This document shows, piece by piece, positions 61,741 to 64,000 of a stretch of DNA of 64,000 bases. The translations under genes were made by a program, and so were the position numbers. Within the stretch, counting starts at the first letter, position 1; each line of letters starts with the position of its first letter. This DNA comes from Dromaius novaehollandiae (Eukaryota; Chordata; Aves; Casuariiformes; Dromaiidae), in contig NC_088103.1 of the NCBI RefSeq assembly GCF_036370855.1, positions 9,301,404-9,365,403 of the forward strand, in the 5' to 3' direction. A model generated the notes under the pieces. The model was not told where the DNA came from. It was given only the letters and a program-made list of their open reading frames with translations, and ran no database searches.

Positions 61741-63930
61741 GTGAGTCCGCCGGGGGGGCGGGCTGCTCCGCCGCTGCGGATGCCGCAGCCGGGCCCCCCC
61801 TTCCCACCCTCCCTCCCTCTCTCCCCGCGTCCCACCGGCACCGCCCGGCCCGGCCCGGCCCCCGGGGCAGCGCCCGCCCGCCCGCGGCAGCACGTGCGGG
61901 GCGCGAGGCCGCCGCCGCCGCCCCCGGCACCGCCGCCATGCCGGGGCTCGACGCCGTGGCCCCGCCAAGGCCCGGCCGCGCGCCCTCGCCGCGGGGCGCG
62001 AAAGCCCCGCCGTGGGCAACACCATCACACGGGTCGCGGGGCTGGACGGTTTCCCGGCATCTTCCCCTCCTCGTGGCCTTGGAGGTCCCCAAAATGCCGC
62101 CGTGGCCCTGGGACCACCCATCCCCTAAACCCCCGGCTTTTACGCAGCCTTGAGAATGGCAGCAGCCCGCCTTCGGTTCCACATCTTAATTTCACGCTAT
62201 CTGGGGCAAACGGGGATTTTTGCTGTCCCAGCTCGCACCTCGGGTGGGAGCGGCACGAGGCCGCGGCGGACGGCGGCATCGGAGGCCCAGCTGGGCGCAC
62301 ACCCACCCCGATGGCCCCCGCTCGCTCCTGCCTCCCTCTTCCCAGGGCCAAGTGCGGGCCTGGCATCACGGATACGGCGCAGCGCCGGGGGGCCGCGACC
62401 CTCCCGGTTAAACAAACCGATCGTGCCGCGGTAGATGGTGCTAACGGAGCCGGCAGCCCCAGGGCGAGGATGTGGGGAGGGGGGTGTTTCCCCCCCCACC
62501 CCGGTGCTCCCCGGCCGCGACGCAGCATGATGCAGGGATGCTCGGGCAGAGCATCCCCGTCCCCGGGGGCCTTTGCAGCCCTGCCGGCAGCGAGTGCTGA
62601 TTGCCGAGCAAATCCCATGGATTTGCGGGATTTTTGCGCTGCGGCATGCCGCGCCGGGAGGGGGGGAGCTGTGTCACCGCGCGCGGTGCTTTTGTCCTCG
62701 GCGGGGGGCCGTGGCATGCCCCATGCCGCCGGGGGGGCCGCGCTCGGTGCCCACCGCGAGCCGCGCCGCCGGGGAGCGGCCGAGCACTGCAGTGCTGCTA
62801 ATCGCGGCGCGGGAGCGCGGGCTGCTGACTGCGGTGGCAACCGCCGCCTTGGAGCCGCAAAAACCCCCCTCGCCCTCTGCCTTCCCGCGGGACCAGCCGC
62901 CAGTGCCGGTGCCCCGTGGGGGGGTCCCGTGGGGTGGCTCCCCCTCGGCTCCCCCCGGGCCGTGCCGCGACTCCTCGGCTTGTTCCCGGCGGCATCGCGG
63001 CTGCGGAGGAGCGTCGCCGGCGGCCGGGCCCGAGCGCTGTGTCTCACCGCCCTCTTTCTCCCTCTTTTTTTTGGGTCCGGACCCGGCCGGGCCTCTGCCG
63101 CCTGCGCAGGAGGTGGAGGTGAGTGTTGGAGCCGCCCCCCGGCCTCGGCCCACGCCGCGGCGGCCGGCACTCGCCCGCTTCTCCTCTCCTCCCCAGGACG
63201 ACTACATCAAGAGCTGGGAGGACAACCAGCCCCTCGATGAGGGTAAGCGGCGGGGACGGGACGGGCATCGCCCCTGCCCGGGGCGGCCCGCGCGGCTCAG
63301 CCCCCGCCCGGTGCCCCCCCAGCCCTGGACACGACCAAGGACCCGTGCCAGAAGGTGAAATGCAGCCGGCACAAGGTGTGCGTCGCCCAGGGCTACCAGC
63401 GCGCCATGTGCATCAGCCGCAAGAAGCTGGAGCACAGGTAAGAGGGCGGCGGGCGGTGCCGGGGCCGCCGCCGCCGCAGCTCCCCGCCATCGCCGCACTC
63501 TCTCTCGCTCGCAGGATCAAGCCGCCCGGCCCGAAGGCGCGCGAGGGCCCCGAGAGCGCCTGCAAGCCCTGCCCCGGCGCCCCGCTGGCCGCCGTCTGCG
63601 GCTCCGACGGCCACACGTACAGCTCGGCGGTAAGGCCGGCGGTCAGGCCGCCCGCTCCCCGCGCCGGCTCCGGCACGGCGGGGCCCTGCCGACGCCTCCC
63701 TCCCTCCCTCCCGCAGTGCAAGCTGGAGCAGCAGGCGTGCCTGGCCAGCAAGCAGCTGGCGGTGAAGTGCGAGGGCCAGTGCCCCTGCGCCACCGAGCAC
63801 GGCCCCACGGCCGCCGCCGCCGCCGCCGAGACCTGCACCGGGCAGGACCTGGCCGACCTGGGCGACCGCCTGCGCGACTGGTTCCAGCTGCTGCGGGAGA
63901 ACGCCAAGCAGAACGGCTCCGGCGGCGCCG
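61540..63930 (+). CDS. SPOCK2: SPOCK2 (testican-2), exons 1-6; runs past the window end
   Basis: Secreted calcium-binding heparan/chondroitin sulfate proteoglycan of brain and lung matrix. Coding exons here are 61540-61740, 63110-63118, 63197-63242, 63323-63437, 63515-63629 and 63717-63930 (700 nt, 233 residues plus one base). The start gives a signal peptide (MRGSGGRRAALALLALLLPA, Ala-rich). The testican N-terminal domain follows (NFMEDEQWLSSISQYSGKIK, HWNRFRD, EVE, DDYIKSWEDN), then the Cys-rich CQKVKCSRHKVC and a Kazal-like domain at about 140-186 (CKPC, VCGSDGHTYSSACKLEQQAC, CEGQCPC), and LADLGDRLRDWFQLL. The EF-hand/osteonectin module, thyroglobulin repeat and glycosaminoglycan region lie beyond the window. 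Introns 2-5 are only 77-87 nt. Confidence 0.96.
61741..63109 (+). other. SPOCK2: SPOCK2 intron 1
   Basis: 1,369-nt GC-rich intron, GTGAGT to CGCAG, inside the CpG island. No stop codon occurs in the exon-1 frame for the whole intron, purely a composition effect. Confidence 0.9.
63110..63118 (+). CDS. SPOCK2: SPOCK2 microexon 2 (9 nt)
   Basis: GAGGTGGAG between acceptor CTGCGCAG and donor GTGAGT encodes Glu-Val-Glu. That is exactly the tripeptide between HWNRFRD and DDYIKSW in human testican-2 as I recall it. Both flanking junctions are phase 0, so skipping it removes three residues in frame. Confidence 0.9.
63197..63242 (+). CDS. SPOCK2: SPOCK2 coding exon 3
   Basis: 46 nt, DDYIKSWEDNQPLDE plus one base, between CCCCAG and GTAAGC. 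Confidence 0.95.
63323..63437 (+). CDS. SPOCK2: SPOCK2 coding exon 4
   Basis: ALDTTKDPCQKVKCSRHKVC then VAQGYQRAMCISRKKLEH; acceptor CCCAG, donor GTAAGA in an Arg codon. Confidence 0.96.
63515..63629 (+). CDS. SPOCK2: SPOCK2 coding exon 5
   Basis: IKPPGPKAREGPESACKPCP then AAVCGSDGHTYSSA (start of the Kazal-like domain); donor GTAAGG, phase 0. The segment IKPPGPKAREGPESA differs from the human loop. Confidence 0.96.
63717..63930 (+). CDS. SPOCK2: SPOCK2 coding exon 6
   Basis: CKLEQQACLASKQLAVKCEG, QCPCATEHGP, an Ala6 tract, then ETCTGQDLADLGDRLRDWFQ. It ends with one base of a split codon at donor GTACGA (63931), a weaker donor than the others. The next exon is outside the window. Confidence 0.9.
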
Positions 63931-64000
63931 GTACGAGGCGCGGGGCCGAGGCGGGTCGCCCCACGCGGCATCTCGGGGGGGGGGTGCGACGGAGCCGTGG

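Larger units (their letters stand above)
61100..63990. promoter_or_regulatory. SPOCK2: SPOCK2 CpG island and promoter
   Basis: Very GC- and CpG-rich from about 61.1 kb through exon 6, with GC boxes and long G/C runs (61270-61293, 61319-61328). No TATA box was seen upstream of the ATG, so dispersed initiation is expected. Confidence 0.6.

Noticed and set aside
62025-63170. Minus-strand open frame of about 380 codons
   Set aside because: Antisense to SPOCK2 intron 1 in the CpG island; low-complexity composition and no recognisable domain.
60871-63240. A very long open frame (almost 800 codons) on the plus strand through the SPOCK2 promoter, exon 1 and intron 1
   Set aside because: It shares frame with SPOCK2 exon 1 only by chance; the upstream and intronic parts are Pro/Ala/Arg-rich translations of GC-rich DNA and do not continue in the frame of exons 2-6.

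Overview
This is vertebrate nuclear DNA, most likely from a bird. Coding exons are short and separated by GT-AG introns, CpG islands sit at gene starts, and a CR1 LINE 3' end of the avian/reptilian type lies at about 21.7-21.9 kb. Several introns are very small (77-87 nt in SPOCK2), and the gene order matches human 10q22.1 in inverse orientation. I cannot name the species.

Five genes were recognised from their translated exons. Left to right they are: the last coding exon and 3' UTR of DNAJB12 (+, 155-276 coding); DDIT4/REDD1 (-, coding 6712-7757, two coding exons, 195 aa); ANAPC16 (-, coding 11202-17020, three coding exons, 110 aa); ASCC1 (+, coding 21253-57518, nine coding exons, 354 aa); and the first six exons of SPOCK2/testican-2 (+, 61540-63930, continuing past the window edge). 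For the four genes with several exons here, the inferred exons join in frame at every junction.

Region by region. 1-3.8 kb is the DNAJB12 3' end, with several AATAAA signals. 3.9-4.9 kb is a CpG-rich stretch between two genes whose 3' ends face each other, so it has no assigned gene start. 5.9-8.0 kb is DDIT4 with a TATA box, an ATF4/CEBP-type element and a roughly 30-bp minisatellite in its intron. 8.0-10.4 kb is intergenic with simple repeats. 10.45-19.4 kb is ANAPC16. 18.8-19.6 kb is a CpG island serving ANAPC16 and ASCC1 head to head. 19.2-58.0 kb is ASCC1, including a 15.9-kb last intron that holds relics of old CR1/L3 LINEs. 58-61.1 kb is intergenic. From 61.1 kb to the end lies the GC-rich SPOCK2 promoter and 5' half.

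The genes do not form one pathway. They cover ER chaperoning (DNAJB12), stress-induced mTORC1 inhibition (DDIT4), the anaphase-promoting complex (ANAPC16), the ASC-1 complex for alkylation repair and ribosome rescue (ASCC1), and extracellular matrix proteoglycan (SPOCK2). I found no CRISPR array, operon, phage or complete transposon. The observations most worth checking are the 9-nt SPOCK2 microexon, possible minus-strand exons inside the assumed DNAJB12 3' UTR next to the orphan CpG island, the overlapping ANAPC16/ASCC1 starts with an in-frame upstream AUG and a uORF, and the stress elements of DDIT4.
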